A stretch of DNA of 35,161 nucleotides from Bacteroidales bacterium UBA4345 (GTDB taxonomy: Bacteria > Bacteroidota > Bacteroidia > Bacteroidales > Paludibacteraceae). Below the pieces are notes generated by a model. That model worked only from the letters and a program-made list of their open reading frames with translations. It ran no database searches and was not told the DNA's origin. Positions 18,027 through 25,230 of this stretch are shown one piece after another. Where the stretch lies: assembly GCA_002396385.1 (NCBI GenBank), contig DGTD01000066.1, forward strand, positions 1 through 35,161, read 5' to 3'. The first letter of the stretch is position 1. Each line of letters starts with the position of its first letter. The position numbers and the translations under genes are program-made.

Positions 18027-19076
18027 ATGAACAGAAAACACAAAACATACGGACATTTCTTTATGATGGTAATTGCACTTGTACTTGCTGCTGTGGGCAC
18101 AAGTGCTGTATATCAAATTGCGAGAAACCGGCCACCTATCGCCTATGGAAACTTGTCGCCCGAAGCAATTGCCCGGTTTAAGAAACAAATGTCTAAATCC
18201 GGCGAAAAGGGTGCGTTGTTCACAATTGACCAACTCAATCTTGCCCAGTGGGATAACGAAAACGACTTGGGAGCACAAGACTCCGCCGGGTGGTCGAAAA
18301 TTGAAGACAACAACTTCATTATCTACTACAAAGATGATATGCAGGGAGTCTGGAAACAGAAAGCGAAAATCACCTTGAAGCTTGTTAACGAGGCTATTCC
18401 ACAAATGAAAGAGATATTTGGTAGCTATACGTATCCAAAAGATATAAATAATAGAAAGTTACCTATTTATCTCCCTCCTACCCGCTCTCAATACGGCCAA
18501 ACCATCAACCTGTTGCGTAACGAGCCTGTTGATGCGGAATCGTCGCTTGGTATCACAATATACAAAGTGTCACAGTCTGGATTTTTACCGCTGGGTATTG
18601 TTATACGTAATGATGTATTCGACGCAGACAATTTTCAAAATTCATTGGTTGTTGTTGCCACGCACGAGCTGACACACTACGTATATGGCTCATTATTCCA
18701 GTTCAGCGACAAACTAATACCTAAAAACTGGGTGACTGAAGGCATTGCCGACTACACCGCAGGCCGCAGTCCGCAGGTGCAGGGAAGCGATTCTATTAAT
18801 TTTATAAATAATTATTGTGACCTGCTCAATGACTTTCCGATTGAACACGGAAATTTTGTTGACAACCAATATTGGGCTGGAGAATCATTCTTCGACTTTG
18901 TTGAAGAAAAATATGGGAAAGAAACTGTTTCCAAATTTATTCAGACTACCTATACCACACCTATCGACTCTGTAATACTAGCTGTTTTTCCAAACAGTAA
19001 CAATATACACAAAGAATGGGTTGAGGCAATTTCCAAAAATGCAGAACCGCAGAGTTCAATATCAGCTAACAACTAA
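18027..19076 (+). CDS. Membrane-anchored gluzincin-type zinc metallopeptidase
   Basis: 349 aa. An N-terminal hydrophobic segment (11-30) acts as a signal anchor, so the domain is probably periplasmic. VVVATHELTHYVYG supplies the zinc-binding H213-E214-x-x-H217 motif, and WVTEGIADY gives the downstream glutamate ligand E238, the HExxH...E arrangement of peptidase clan MA(E). The ligand spacing (about 20 residues) and the TEG-x-A-x-Y string resemble peptidase MA-like domains. The ATG lies 9 nt after the transglutaminase gene, so it is the last gene of the five-gene operon. The substrate is unknown; a processing role on a periplasmic component of the same system is inference. Confidence 0.8.
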   Translation: MNRKHKTYGHFFMMVIALVLAAVGTSAVYQIARNRPPIAYGNLSPEAIARFKKQMSKSGEKGALFTIDQLNLAQWDNENDLGAQDSAGWSKIEDNNFIIYYKDDMQGVWKQKAKITLKLVNEAIPQMKEIFGSYTYPKDINNRKLPIYLPPTRSQYGQTINLLRNEPVDAESSLGITIYKVSQSGFLPLGIVIRNDVFDADNFQNSLVVVATHELTHYVYGSLFQFSDKLIPKNWVTEGIADYTAGRSPQVQGSDSINFINNYCDLLNDFPIEHGNFVDNQYWAGESFFDFVEEKYGKETVSKFIQTTYTTPIDSVILAVFPNSNNIHKEWVEAISKNAEPQSSISANN

Positions 19077-19317
19077 CTGACACTATATAGTTTTATATCG
19101 ATATTTTCATTCAAAGATAAAGTACGTGAAATAAACCGTTGGTTTCCGCAAACACATCGACATCTTCCTGCCGATTATTAACCTTTCATAACACACTAAC
19201 AAAAAGTCATTTAATAACTAAAGCACGATGCCAAGTAAGAGCATACTGCGGCACTTATTCTGTTTTTCTAGTCTCTTTCTACCATAAATTAGGTAGACTA
19301 TATGACACATCAAAGCG
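19077..19317. other. Intergenic, no gene seen
   Basis: About 240 bp of AT-rich sequence between the peptidase gene and the thioredoxin promoter. No terminator with a clear T-tract and no convincing ORF is visible. Confidence 0.4.
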
Positions 19318-19349
19318 ATTGAGCGGTATTGGATAGAACACTAATTTTG
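19318..19349 (+). promoter_or_regulatory. Promoter of the thioredoxin-JAMM operon (ATTG ... TAATTTTG)
   Basis: TAATTTTG at 19342-19349 is an exact TAnnTTTG, preceded at 20-bp spacing by ATTG (19318-19321), close to the TTTG -33 element. The transcript would start near 19356 with a leader of about 15 nt that is essentially only the SD. An in-frame ATG at 19329 lies inside this promoter and cannot be the start. Confidence 0.6.
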
Positions 19350-19360
19350 TGTCAAAAAAA

Positions 19361-19370
19361 GGAGGTTTAT
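19361..19370 (+). promoter_or_regulatory. Strong Shine-Dalgarno of thioredoxin (GGAGGTTTAT)
   Basis: A full GGAGG placed 5 nt before ATG 19371. Strong SDs are rare in this window and in Bacteroidetes generally. The same 10-mer precedes the JAMM gene. Confidence 0.8.
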
Positions 19371-19688
19371 ATGACACAAATAGTAACTAAATTCAATGTA
19401 GATGAAGCCGTAAGCGGAAACCACGTAACCCTATTGGATTTTTGGGCAACCTGGTGTGCTCCGTGTCGTCATCTTTTACCTATTATCAACGAACTCTCTG
19501 CCGAATATAAAGATAGGGTGTTCGTTGGAAAGGTTGATGCGGGCACTGAAGAAGAACTTACCGAACAATTTAATGTACAATCGGTTCCTACTGTTATTTT
19601 CTTTAAGGACGGGGTGGAAGTCGACCAGTTGCAGGGAAGCCAACCCAAGAAAATTTACATTGATAAAATAGAGAGTCTTTTAGGCTGA
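19371..19688 (+). CDS. trxA: Thioredoxin
   Basis: 105 aa from ATG 19371, the typical thioredoxin length; the start is set by the strong SD and the promoter just upstream. The active site is FWATWCAPC (Cys29, Cys32 in a W-C-A-P-C motif, with Ala in place of the usual Gly of WCGPC). VDAGTEEELTEQFNVQSVPTVIFFKDG supplies the cis-Pro loop (SVPT) and the beta4 strand. It is a cytoplasmic disulfide reductase. It is followed 16 nt later by the JAMM peptidase gene under an identical SD, so the two are co-transcribed. Whether it is the general TrxA or a dedicated partner of the JAMM protein cannot be told from the sequence. Confidence 0.9.
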   Translation: MTQIVTKFNVDEAVSGNHVTLLDFWATWCAPCRHLLPIINELSAEYKDRVFVGKVDAGTEEELTEQFNVQSVPTVIFFKDGVEVDQLQGSQPKKIYIDKIESLLG

Positions 19689-19694
19689 AGATTA

Positions 19695-19704
19695 GGAGGT
19701 TTAT
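19695..19704 (+). promoter_or_regulatory. Strong Shine-Dalgarno of the JAMM gene (GGAGGTTTAT)
   Basis: Identical to the thioredoxin SD, including the spacer to the ATG (19705). Confidence 0.8.
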
Positions 19705-20112
19705 ATGAGTATTGTAAAACTAAAAAGGAAAACGCTGAACGAGGTAATCGAACAAGCAAAGAGCGAGTTACCCAACGAAAGTTGCGGATACTTGTTGTCT
19801 GATAAAGAGGGAATCGTTGACGAGAATTTCAAGATGACCAATATCGATCAAAGTCCTGAACATTTTTCATTTGATCCGCGCGAACAGTTTGCTGCGATAA
19901 AACACAGTAGAACAACTGGCAAGAAACTGGTTGCTAACTGGCATAGCCACCCTTCCACGCCATCGCGTCCATCGGTTGAAGACATCAAATTAGCCTACGA
20001 CCCAAACATTATTTATTTTATTTTGTCATTAGCCGACGATGTACCTGTTTTCAACGCGTTCAACATTAAGAACGGGGTTGTTGAAAAATTAGTTGTTGAA
20101 TTGGTAGATTAG
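19705..20112 (+). CDS. Stand-alone JAB/MPN (JAMM) zinc metallopeptidase
   Basis: 135 aa, essentially just the JAB1/MPN core. The JAMM motif is complete: Glu25 in NESCGYL, then W-H80-S-H82-P-x6-S90-x2-D93 (HSHPSTPSRPSVED), the zinc ligands and catalytic water-activating residues of MPN+ isopeptidases. Bacterial JAMM proteins are deubiquitinase-like enzymes that process ubiquitin-fold proteins (ThiS/MoaD/CysO-like) or act in signalling and defence. No E1-like or ubiquitin-like gene is visible nearby; the only partner in the transcript is thioredoxin. It is predicted cytoplasmic. Confidence 0.9.
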   Translation: MSIVKLKRKTLNEVIEQAKSELPNESCGYLLSDKEGIVDENFKMTNIDQSPEHFSFDPREQFAAIKHSRTTGKKLVANWHSHPSTPSRPSVEDIKLAYDPNIIYFILSLADDVPVFNAFNIKNGVVEKLVVELVD

Positions 20113-20140
20113 TTCCTTTCGGAAGTATTTTTTAATACTT

Positions 20141-20151
20141 TATAAACCTCC
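20141..20151 (+). promoter_or_regulatory. Anti-SD element in the 3' UTR (TATAAACCTCC)
   Basis: It is the exact reverse complement of GGAGGTTTATA, the SD plus first base of the start codon of both thioredoxin (19361-19371) and JAMM (19695-19705). It sits between two hairpins in the same transcript, so base pairing could occlude ribosome binding; this role is inference. Confidence 0.45.
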
Positions 20152-20170
20152 ATCTATACCCGTAAGGGTG

Positions 20171-20209
20171 ACTCCCTGCCTCTTTCCCATAGAGGTGGGG
20201 AGTTTGTTT
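20171..20209 (+). terminator. Intrinsic terminator after the thioredoxin-JAMM operon
   Basis: A 13-bp stem, 20171-20183 with 20191-20203 (two adjacent G-U wobbles), a 7-nt loop, then TTTGTTT. Confidence 0.8.
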
Positions 20210-20427
20210 ATGCGTTATTAAATAACGTATAAGAATAAATGAAAGTATCGCTCACAATTTCAGCAAATGCTTCATGCTTAATTTGTAGATTCTATAGAAT
20301 AGAAATAAAGATTGCCCGGATTCTGCATTTAGAGAAAATGCTACTAGACAAGAGGGGCTCATGGTTCGATTTGCTGTGCTTCTATCGCATTTCTATACAT
20401 TTATCATTATTTTTCTCTATTTTCCCT

Positions 20428-20454
20428 AACCTCTGCCACAAACCGGCAGAGGTT
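20428..20454 (+). terminator. Perfect stem-loop upstream of the AAA gene
   Basis: A 10-bp perfect stem AACCTCTGCC/GGCAGAGGTT with a 7-nt loop, ending 51 nt before the ATG at 20506. Only a broken T-rich tail follows, so it may be a terminator, an attenuator or a leader structure of the AAA gene. Confidence 0.5.
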
Positions 20455-20505
20455 TCAGTTTCCTTTGTTCCATAAGAGTTCACATAAACTAAAAACATAA
20501 GAAAA

Positions 20506-22146
20506 ATGGCAGCAGGAAGAAAAATTGATCTGCTCTCAGCAGTGGAACAGATTTTGGAAAAAGCAAAGGGTTCTGGACTTAGCAGTGAGTTCTATCGAAA
20601 GGCTGAAAAATATATCATATACGTGGCCGATAAGATGAAACTCACGAAGGAGCAGAGTGTGATGATGGCGCTGTTCATAGATAACAGCTCTGACTCCTGC
20701 ATCTCAATTAGTGATTTCTGCAAGTACCTTGATTGCCGTACAACCAGAATACTTCGGTACATGTCAGACATTGACGTATTGGAAAAGAGGGAGCTTGTAA
20801 GATGCTGCCGTGAAAGCAACAGTGTAACTTATAGGGTTCCAATGGAAGTTGTTGAGGCATTCAAAAAAGACGAATTGTATGTCCCTAAAGACTATTCTGG
20901 TTTATCATGTCAAGAACTGTTTGTTGAATTAGAGGAAATTTTCAGTCTGAGGAAGAGCAAAGAACTGAAATATGAAGCGACCGTTGAAAAAATTTCCCAC
21001 CTTTTCAACTGTAACAAACAACTTCAGTTTGTTCAGAAAGTAAAAAGTTATTGTTTAAACGAATGTGATGAGATGATGTTGGTTCTTTTCTCGCACTTGT
21101 TCGTTAATAACAATGATGACAGTATTAGATTCTATAATATTGAATTCCTTAATGATAGTAGGTGTCTCAAATCATTATGGAAGATGCAGTTTAACGAGGG
21201 AACCCATATCCTGATTAGAAAAAATTTGATTGAATTTAATAATGAGGACGGTTTCGAAAATAGAGAATCAATGAGAATAACTTCTGAGGCTAAGCGAGAG
21301 TTGTTTAGCGAATTTTCATCCATGCATCAGAATACAAACAGTGGTGGCTTGGTCAAATGGAAAGATATTGTTCCCAAAAGGCTTTTCTTTGGAGAGAATT
21401 TCGGTTCCCAAATAACCGAATTAGGGAAGCTATTGGAAGAAGAACAGTATAAAGAGGTTCATTCAAGAATGAAGGAAACAGGTTTCCGTTGTGGCTTTAC
21501 CTGCCTTTTCTATGGTTCCGCAGGTACGGGTAAGACTGAAACCGTATTACAACTGGCAAGACAGACGGGACGTGACATTCTTCAAGTCAACATATCACAG
21601 ATAAAGAGCAAATGGGTAGGCGAAAGCGAAAAGAACATAAAACAAGTGTTTGACCATTACCGTGCTATGGTAAAAGAAAATAATATCGCTCCGATTCTGC
21701 TATTCAACGAGGCTGATGCTATAATTGGTAGACGCCAGGAGAGTGTAGAGAGAGCCGTTGACAAAATGGAGAACTCTATCCAGAATATCATACTTCAGGA
21801 AATGGAAACACTTGACGGAATCCTCATTGCCACGACTAACTTGGCACAAAATATGGATAAAGCCTTTGAGCGCCGATTCCTCTACAAAATCAAGTTCGAG
21901 AAACCAACCGTAGAAGCCCGTATAAGTATGTGGCGCGAAATGATACCTGTCCTAAAGGAGGAGGAAGCTAGTATGTTGGCCGATAAGTACGATTTCAGTG
22001 GCGGCCAGATAGAGAACATTGCCCGGCATTACACAATTGGGAATATCCTTCATGGCGATTCTGGTAACATCATAGAAGAGATGTCGGCTTATTGTGACAA
22101 CGAAAAACTTGAAGCCGGAACAAGAAAAATAGGGTTTTGTATGTAA
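20506..22146 (+). CDS. AAA+ ATPase (central-domain type) with N-terminal winged-helix-like region
   Basis: 546 aa. Residues about 40-115 look like a helix-turn-helix/winged-helix segment (SISDFCKYLDCRTTRILRYM). Residues 120-280 are a helical region without recognised motifs. Residues 325-530 form the AAA module: Walker A GSAGTGKT (337-344), pore-loop region KSKWVGESEKNI, Walker B ILLFNEAD (397-404), sensor-1 ATTNLAQN, and arginine-finger candidates R456/R457 in AFERRF. A C-terminal SGGQIENIARH (lid, sensor-2 region) is present. Walker B has Asn401 where Asp is standard, but keeps catalytic Glu402. Pore-loop sequence and fold suggest a protein remodeller. It is monocistronic; no dedicated partner is adjacent. 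Codon choice looks more AT-rich than in neighbours by eye. Confidence 0.8.
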   Translation: MAAGRKIDLLSAVEQILEKAKGSGLSSEFYRKAEKYIIYVADKMKLTKEQSVMMALFIDNSSDSCISISDFCKYLDCRTTRILRYMSDIDVLEKRELVRCCRESNSVTYRVPMEVVEAFKKDELYVPKDYSGLSCQELFVELEEIFSLRKSKELKYEATVEKISHLFNCNKQLQFVQKVKSYCLNECDEMMLVLFSHLFVNNNDDSIRFYNIEFLNDSRCLKSLWKMQFNEGTHILIRKNLIEFNNEDGFENRESMRITSEAKRELFSEFSSMHQNTNSGGLVKWKDIVPKRLFFGENFGSQITELGKLLEEEQYKEVHSRMKETGFRCGFTCLFYGSAGTGKTETVLQLARQTGRDILQVNISQIKSKWVGESEKNIKQVFDHYRAMVKENNIAPILLFNEADAIIGRRQESVERAVDKMENSIQNIILQEMETLDGILIATTNLAQNMDKAFERRFLYKIKFEKPTVEARISMWREMIPVLKEEEASMLADKYDFSGGQIENIARHYTIGNILHGDSGNIIEEMSAYCDNEKLEAGTRKIGFCM

Positions 22147-22200
22147 AATGACTTTTCACTAAATGTATTTAATCGACGGCTTTAGCTTCAGTTAGACACC

Positions 22201-22223
22201 GCATTACTAAGAAACCGTAATGC
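22201..22223. terminator. Stem-loop between convergent AAA and SDR genes
   Basis: GCATTAC (22201-22207) pairs perfectly with GTAATGC (22217-22223) around a 9-nt loop. No T-tract on either strand, so it is only a weak terminator candidate. Confidence 0.35.
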
Positions 22224-22239
22224 TGCCCAACACATTGTT

Positions 22240-23187
22240 TTACAGCGAATGTATTCCTTCGCGAAATGTCGGATATTTCAGAGTTGGCAACAGTTCTTCC
22301 CGCATTCGGCTCGTATCGCCGTAATAAGAAACTTTTCCAATGGTGATGAAATCTTGCGTCAGTGGTGCGCGACATCCAGTAAGTAGCGATATTTTTTCGA
22401 AAAACCACGCGGCAGTACGAATCATCCACATGGGCATCACCCATGGTCGATGAGTCCGCCACTCCTTCGTCACCTCGTCTAAGAATTCCTTGAGAGTCTG
22501 CACTCCATCATCACCAAGGTGATAAATGCCTGATGCATTAGGCGACAGGATTGCTGCTTTCGTCGCCGCCACATAATCTTCCGTAGAAATCAGATGGATG
22601 TAATTGGGCTCTTTCCAAATCCCCAACATATAATGGCGAGAAAACCAATGTGCAGCGTCTATCATCAGGATTCCTTTCCCATAGACCATTCCGCACCTTA
22701 AAACCACTTTTTCTAATCCGGTTTCTGCCATCAACATTTTTTCTTCCTCCAAACGAGTCTTCGCATGTGCCGAATTGGGATTCCCATCTAACCGACCTGT
22801 AGCCGGATGTTCTGGCGTCGTATCTCCTTCCACATGCGGGAAACTGAACAGAACCACCCTTTTTACTCCAGCAAATTTTGCCGCATGGAGAAGATTGGCA
22901 AAATACAGGACATTCGTGGTAGGAAGAAACTTCTCGGGATTACCCATAAAGAGTATCCCTGCGAAATGTATAACCGTATCAACGCCTTTTAATGCCGACC
23001 GCAGAGTAGATTCATCCTTCAAATCTACCTGATAAGGTTTCACCTTTTCGCTTTTCACCAAAGCATCGGGTAAGGATTTCCTATGCCAAAGAAGATGCAG
23101 TTTAACCTCTTCGGAAAGAAGTCCTTCCGCCAATATACTGCCTAAATTACCAGCGGCTCCCGTTATTGCTATGACTTTTTTCTCCAT
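22240..23187 (-). CDS. Atypical extended SDR (NAD(P)-dependent epimerase/dehydratase-like)
   Basis: 315 aa Rossmann protein. The nucleotide-binding loop is ITGAAGNLG (8-16, G-x-x-G-x-x-G type), with VDLKD (54-58) and VIHFAG (72-77) as the following strands. The usual active-site Y-x-x-x-K is replaced: the aligned segment SAHAKTRLEEEK places His141 and Arg145 where Tyr and Lys should be. C-terminal features (HLISTEDYVAA, IYHLGDD) match extended/atypical SDRs such as the NmrA/epimerase groups. It may bind NAD(P) as a sensor or use altered chemistry. It is transcribed alone from a -7 box at 23325-23332. Confidence 0.8.
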   Translation of the reverse strand: MEKKVIAITGAAGNLGSILAEGLLSEEVKLHLLWHRKSLPDALVKSEKVKPYQVDLKDESTLRSALKGVDTVIHFAGILFMGNPEKFLPTTNVLYFANLLHAAKFAGVKRVVLFSFPHVEGDTTPEHPATGRLDGNPNSAHAKTRLEEEKMLMAETGLEKVVLRCGMVYGKGILMIDAAHWFSRHYMLGIWKEPNYIHLISTEDYVAATKAAILSPNASGIYHLGDDGVQTLKEFLDEVTKEWRTHRPWVMPMWMIRTAAWFFEKISLLTGCRAPLTQDFITIGKVSYYGDTSRMREELLPTLKYPTFREGIHSL

Positions 23188-23324
23188 ACGCCAACCATTT
23201 ATCTTAAAGTAATTAACACTATTGTTTCCTTATGACATGTTGAGAAACAAAGGTTACTAAAGACCTACTTTTGCCCTATCTTTCATCTAAACAGGTTTAG
23301 AGCCAAATAATGACAACGTCACAT

Positions 23325-23332
23325 CAAAGGTA
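23325..23332 (-). promoter_or_regulatory. -7 box for the SDR gene (TACCTTTG on minus strand)
   Basis: Plus-strand CAAAGGTA is an exact TAnnTTTG on the minus strand. The implied leader to the ATG at 23187 is about 130 nt. Confidence 0.4.
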
Positions 23333-23452
23333 CGTAAAAAAAGAAAAAAAGTCTTCGTTTATATTATAATTTCCCATTCTGTTGGAAAAATTTGGCCAAA
23401 TAAATGCCATTACTTTTTCAGATACTATAAAAAAAATCTTTCAACATAAAGT

Positions 23453-23491
23453 AAAAAAAGAGCCTGCCGATTCCGGGAAACCAGCAGACTC
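23453..23491 (-). terminator. Intrinsic terminator of the GH16 gene
   Basis: On the minus strand a 10-bp stem (23491-23482 with 23469-23460, two G-U pairs) is followed by seven T residues (23459-23453). A second small hairpin overlaps the stop codon (23523-23546). Confidence 0.75.
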
Positions 23492-23534
23492 CAACTCTAA
23501 AACTCAACTATATTAATCTCTCGTGAGTAAGCGT

Positions 23535-25049
23535 TTACTTACCCACTACAATTTTCTGGAAAAAAGGCTTGTCGTTATTTTCAATTTCCACACCTGCCAC
23601 GTAGATGCCCTCAGGCAGGTCTAAGTCGACAAAAGGATTAGAAGTTTCTACAACCGAGCGGTGCAGGCATACGCCAGAAGTGGAATAAACCGATACAGTA
23701 GCCTGATTAGCGCCACCTTCCAATCCGTATATGTGCAGACGTCCGGCAGAGAACCAAACATTAACAGGTATGGGGTTTTCGTTGTTGCATGTTGAAGCAG
23801 GCAGTTCGTCTCCTTGTAAAATCCGCCAATAGGCGGCATCGGAATTTGGCAACCCATTCTGTTGTAGACCACTGTTGCCGGTTTGTGCGTAAAGCCCACT
23901 ATGGGCAAACTTCATAGTCACGACCAGTCCGTCTTTTTCGTTCACCCGGCTTAGCGACAACTGTTGGTGTCCTTTCCCGTTCCATCCCCAAAGCCCGAGT
24001 TGGTGTCCGGCGTCTTTCGATTCGTCTGGAACTTCAAGAACCTGGTCTCCGAAATTAATTCTGTACATTCCGCCCAAGTCAACAATTTTTGCGCGCGATG
24101 CCTCGTCGGCACAGTCACCCAATTTCAGCCCGTAGTTTCCTTCTGGTTGAAGGCAAGTTCCTGTTTCCAACGACATCAGTTTAATTTGGTCTGTCGAAAG
24201 TGCCGATGTTTCGTTCCGCTTCCAAACCCTTACCCAGTCACACTCCAGATAAGCCGGATTTCCGCTGGTTACCTGTATAGGGGTTTCCGTTGTTTCTGCC
24301 CAACCGCCAATAGCCAAGTTTATAATGATGTATTGGGCACTCAGCTGGCTCAGTTCTGCAGGCCTGTTGTAGGTAGCCACCAGTTGGTCGTCGAAATAGA
24401 AACGCATAAACTGATCGTCCCACTCTACCCCATAGTTATGAAAGTCGGCCGACTTATCGGGACCTTTATGCACACCGCCGAACGAGGCTTCGTGGTCCCA
24501 CGCCGAGCCGTGTTGCGCATACCAGTCGGTTTTGGTGTAGTGTAGGTAGTAATGGTTTTCGTTACGGCTGTGAGGAACTTCGAAAATGTCTATTTCAGGA
24601 GGCCAACCATCTTGTAGAGTCCAGAAAGCGGGCCAGGTTCCCAGTTGTTTCGGCATTTTAAAACGGCCCTCAATGTAACCGTGTTTCACCTCAAATTTTC
24701 CCCTGGTGTCTATGGCGCCAGACGTGTAGTCAAGCGAATAGGTTTTATCGCCACTTTTACAGGTGGCGGGAGCTTGCGGATGCCTTTTCGCCTCGCCTTT
24801 GATGATGAGTTTTCCATCGGCAACCGATACATTCTCTTCCACGCAATAGGCGCGGTGATTGTGAGTATGGCCCCAGTTATAGGTCGGGTTCCATTTGGTT
24901 TTGTCGAGGTGGTCACCGTCAAACTCGTCATTAAACACCATATTCCATCCGTTCAGGCTCGAAGGCGGTGCAGCCACCGAATGGTTGCTTCCAATAAAGC
25001 CTAATACCGAAGATAAAAGTGTGTAAAGCGTAAAGCGGTATATGTGCAT
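23535..25049 (-). CDS. Secreted GH16 endo-glycosidase with ricin-like domain and T9SS tail
   Basis: 504 aa. Signal peptide 1-27. GH16 jelly-roll about 32-275: VFNDEFDGDHLDKTKWN, EGRFKMPK, TWPAFWTL, and the catalytic PEIDIFEV with nucleophile Glu152, Asp154 and acid/base Glu157 in the E-x-D-x-x-E (beta-bulge) form seen in laminarinases, agarases and galactanases rather than lichenases. Residues about 285-410 look like a ricin-type beta-trefoil carbohydrate-binding module (SLETGTCLQPEG, QVLEVPDESKDAGHQLGLW). Residues about 425-504 are a T9SS type A sorting domain (VSVYSTSGVCLHRS, LPEGIYVAGVEI, KIVVGK). It is divergent from the GH43 gene, so the two are probably co-regulated against the same glycan. 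Confidence 0.9.
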   Translation of the reverse strand: MHIYRFTLYTLLSSVLGFIGSNHSVAAPPSSLNGWNMVFNDEFDGDHLDKTKWNPTYNWGHTHNHRAYCVEENVSVADGKLIIKGEAKRHPQAPATCKSGDKTYSLDYTSGAIDTRGKFEVKHGYIEGRFKMPKQLGTWPAFWTLQDGWPPEIDIFEVPHSRNENHYYLHYTKTDWYAQHGSAWDHEASFGGVHKGPDKSADFHNYGVEWDDQFMRFYFDDQLVATYNRPAELSQLSAQYIIINLAIGGWAETTETPIQVTSGNPAYLECDWVRVWKRNETSALSTDQIKLMSLETGTCLQPEGNYGLKLGDCADEASRAKIVDLGGMYRINFGDQVLEVPDESKDAGHQLGLWGWNGKGHQQLSLSRVNEKDGLVVTMKFAHSGLYAQTGNSGLQQNGLPNSDAAYWRILQGDELPASTCNNENPIPVNVWFSAGRLHIYGLEGGANQATVSVYSTSGVCLHRSVVETSNPFVDLDLPEGIYVAGVEIENNDKPFFQKIVVGK

Positions 25050-25081
25050 ATAAAATTCAAACTACTTTTTAAAACACTGCG

Positions 25082-25089
25082 CAAATATA
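25082..25089 (-). promoter_or_regulatory. -7 box for GH16 (TATATTTG on minus strand)
   Basis: Exact TAnnTTTG on the minus strand, 32 nt before the ATG at 25049, with CTTG (25114-25111) as a possible -33 element. Confidence 0.5.
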
Positions 25090-25143
25090 GTCATAAATAA
25101 TTTAGATATGCAAGCGAAAAGCATAAAAACATCTTTCTATTAT

Positions 25144-25174
25144 TTTTTATAACCAGCTATTATTGTTATGTTTG
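25144..25174 (+). promoter_or_regulatory. Promoter for GH43 (TTTT ... TATGTTTG)
   Basis: TATGTTTG (25167-25174) is an exact -7 box, with TTTT (25144-25147) at 19-bp spacing. An in-frame ATG at 25168 lies inside this box, which rules it out as the translation start. Confidence 0.55.
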
Positions 25175-25230
25175 CATCGAATAATCAAAAATACGCTTTT
25201 TTAGGAGCGAAAAACACACAAGTAATGTTT

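Larger units (their letters stand above)
20113..20505. other. Structured 3' UTR and spacer between JAMM and AAA genes
   Basis: 393 bp with no convincing gene but at least four stem-loops: AAGTATT/AATACTT (20123-20140, TTTT loop), ACCC-GTAA-GGGT (20158-20169), the terminator at 20171-20209 and the stem at 20428-20454. It also holds an 11-nt complement of the upstream SDs at 20141-20151. A 78-codon open frame at 20239-20475 has no protein-like features. Confidence 0.6.
23188..23534. other. AT-rich spacer with minus-strand promoter and terminator
   Basis: 347 bp without a gene. It holds the SDR promoter (23325-23332, minus) and the GH16 terminator (23453-23491, minus). Confidence 0.6.

Noticed and set aside
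7541..19076. Type VI secretion or gas-vesicle locus
   Set aside because: No T6SS sheath, tube or ClpV-type motifs and no Gvp proteins; the GGTGSG tubulin signature explains the largest gene better.
19139..19336. 65-codon open frame before thioredoxin
   Set aside because: Low-complexity, non-conserved-looking translation that ends in the thioredoxin promoter; no promoter or SD of its own.
20239..20475. 78-codon open frame between JAMM and AAA genes
   Set aside because: No protein-like motif, Cys/Phe-rich random composition, and it runs across the 20428-20454 stem-loop.
22169..22462. 97-codon minus-strand frame overlapping the SDR 3' end
   Set aside because: Overlaps the recognisable SDR in another frame and has no recognisable motif.
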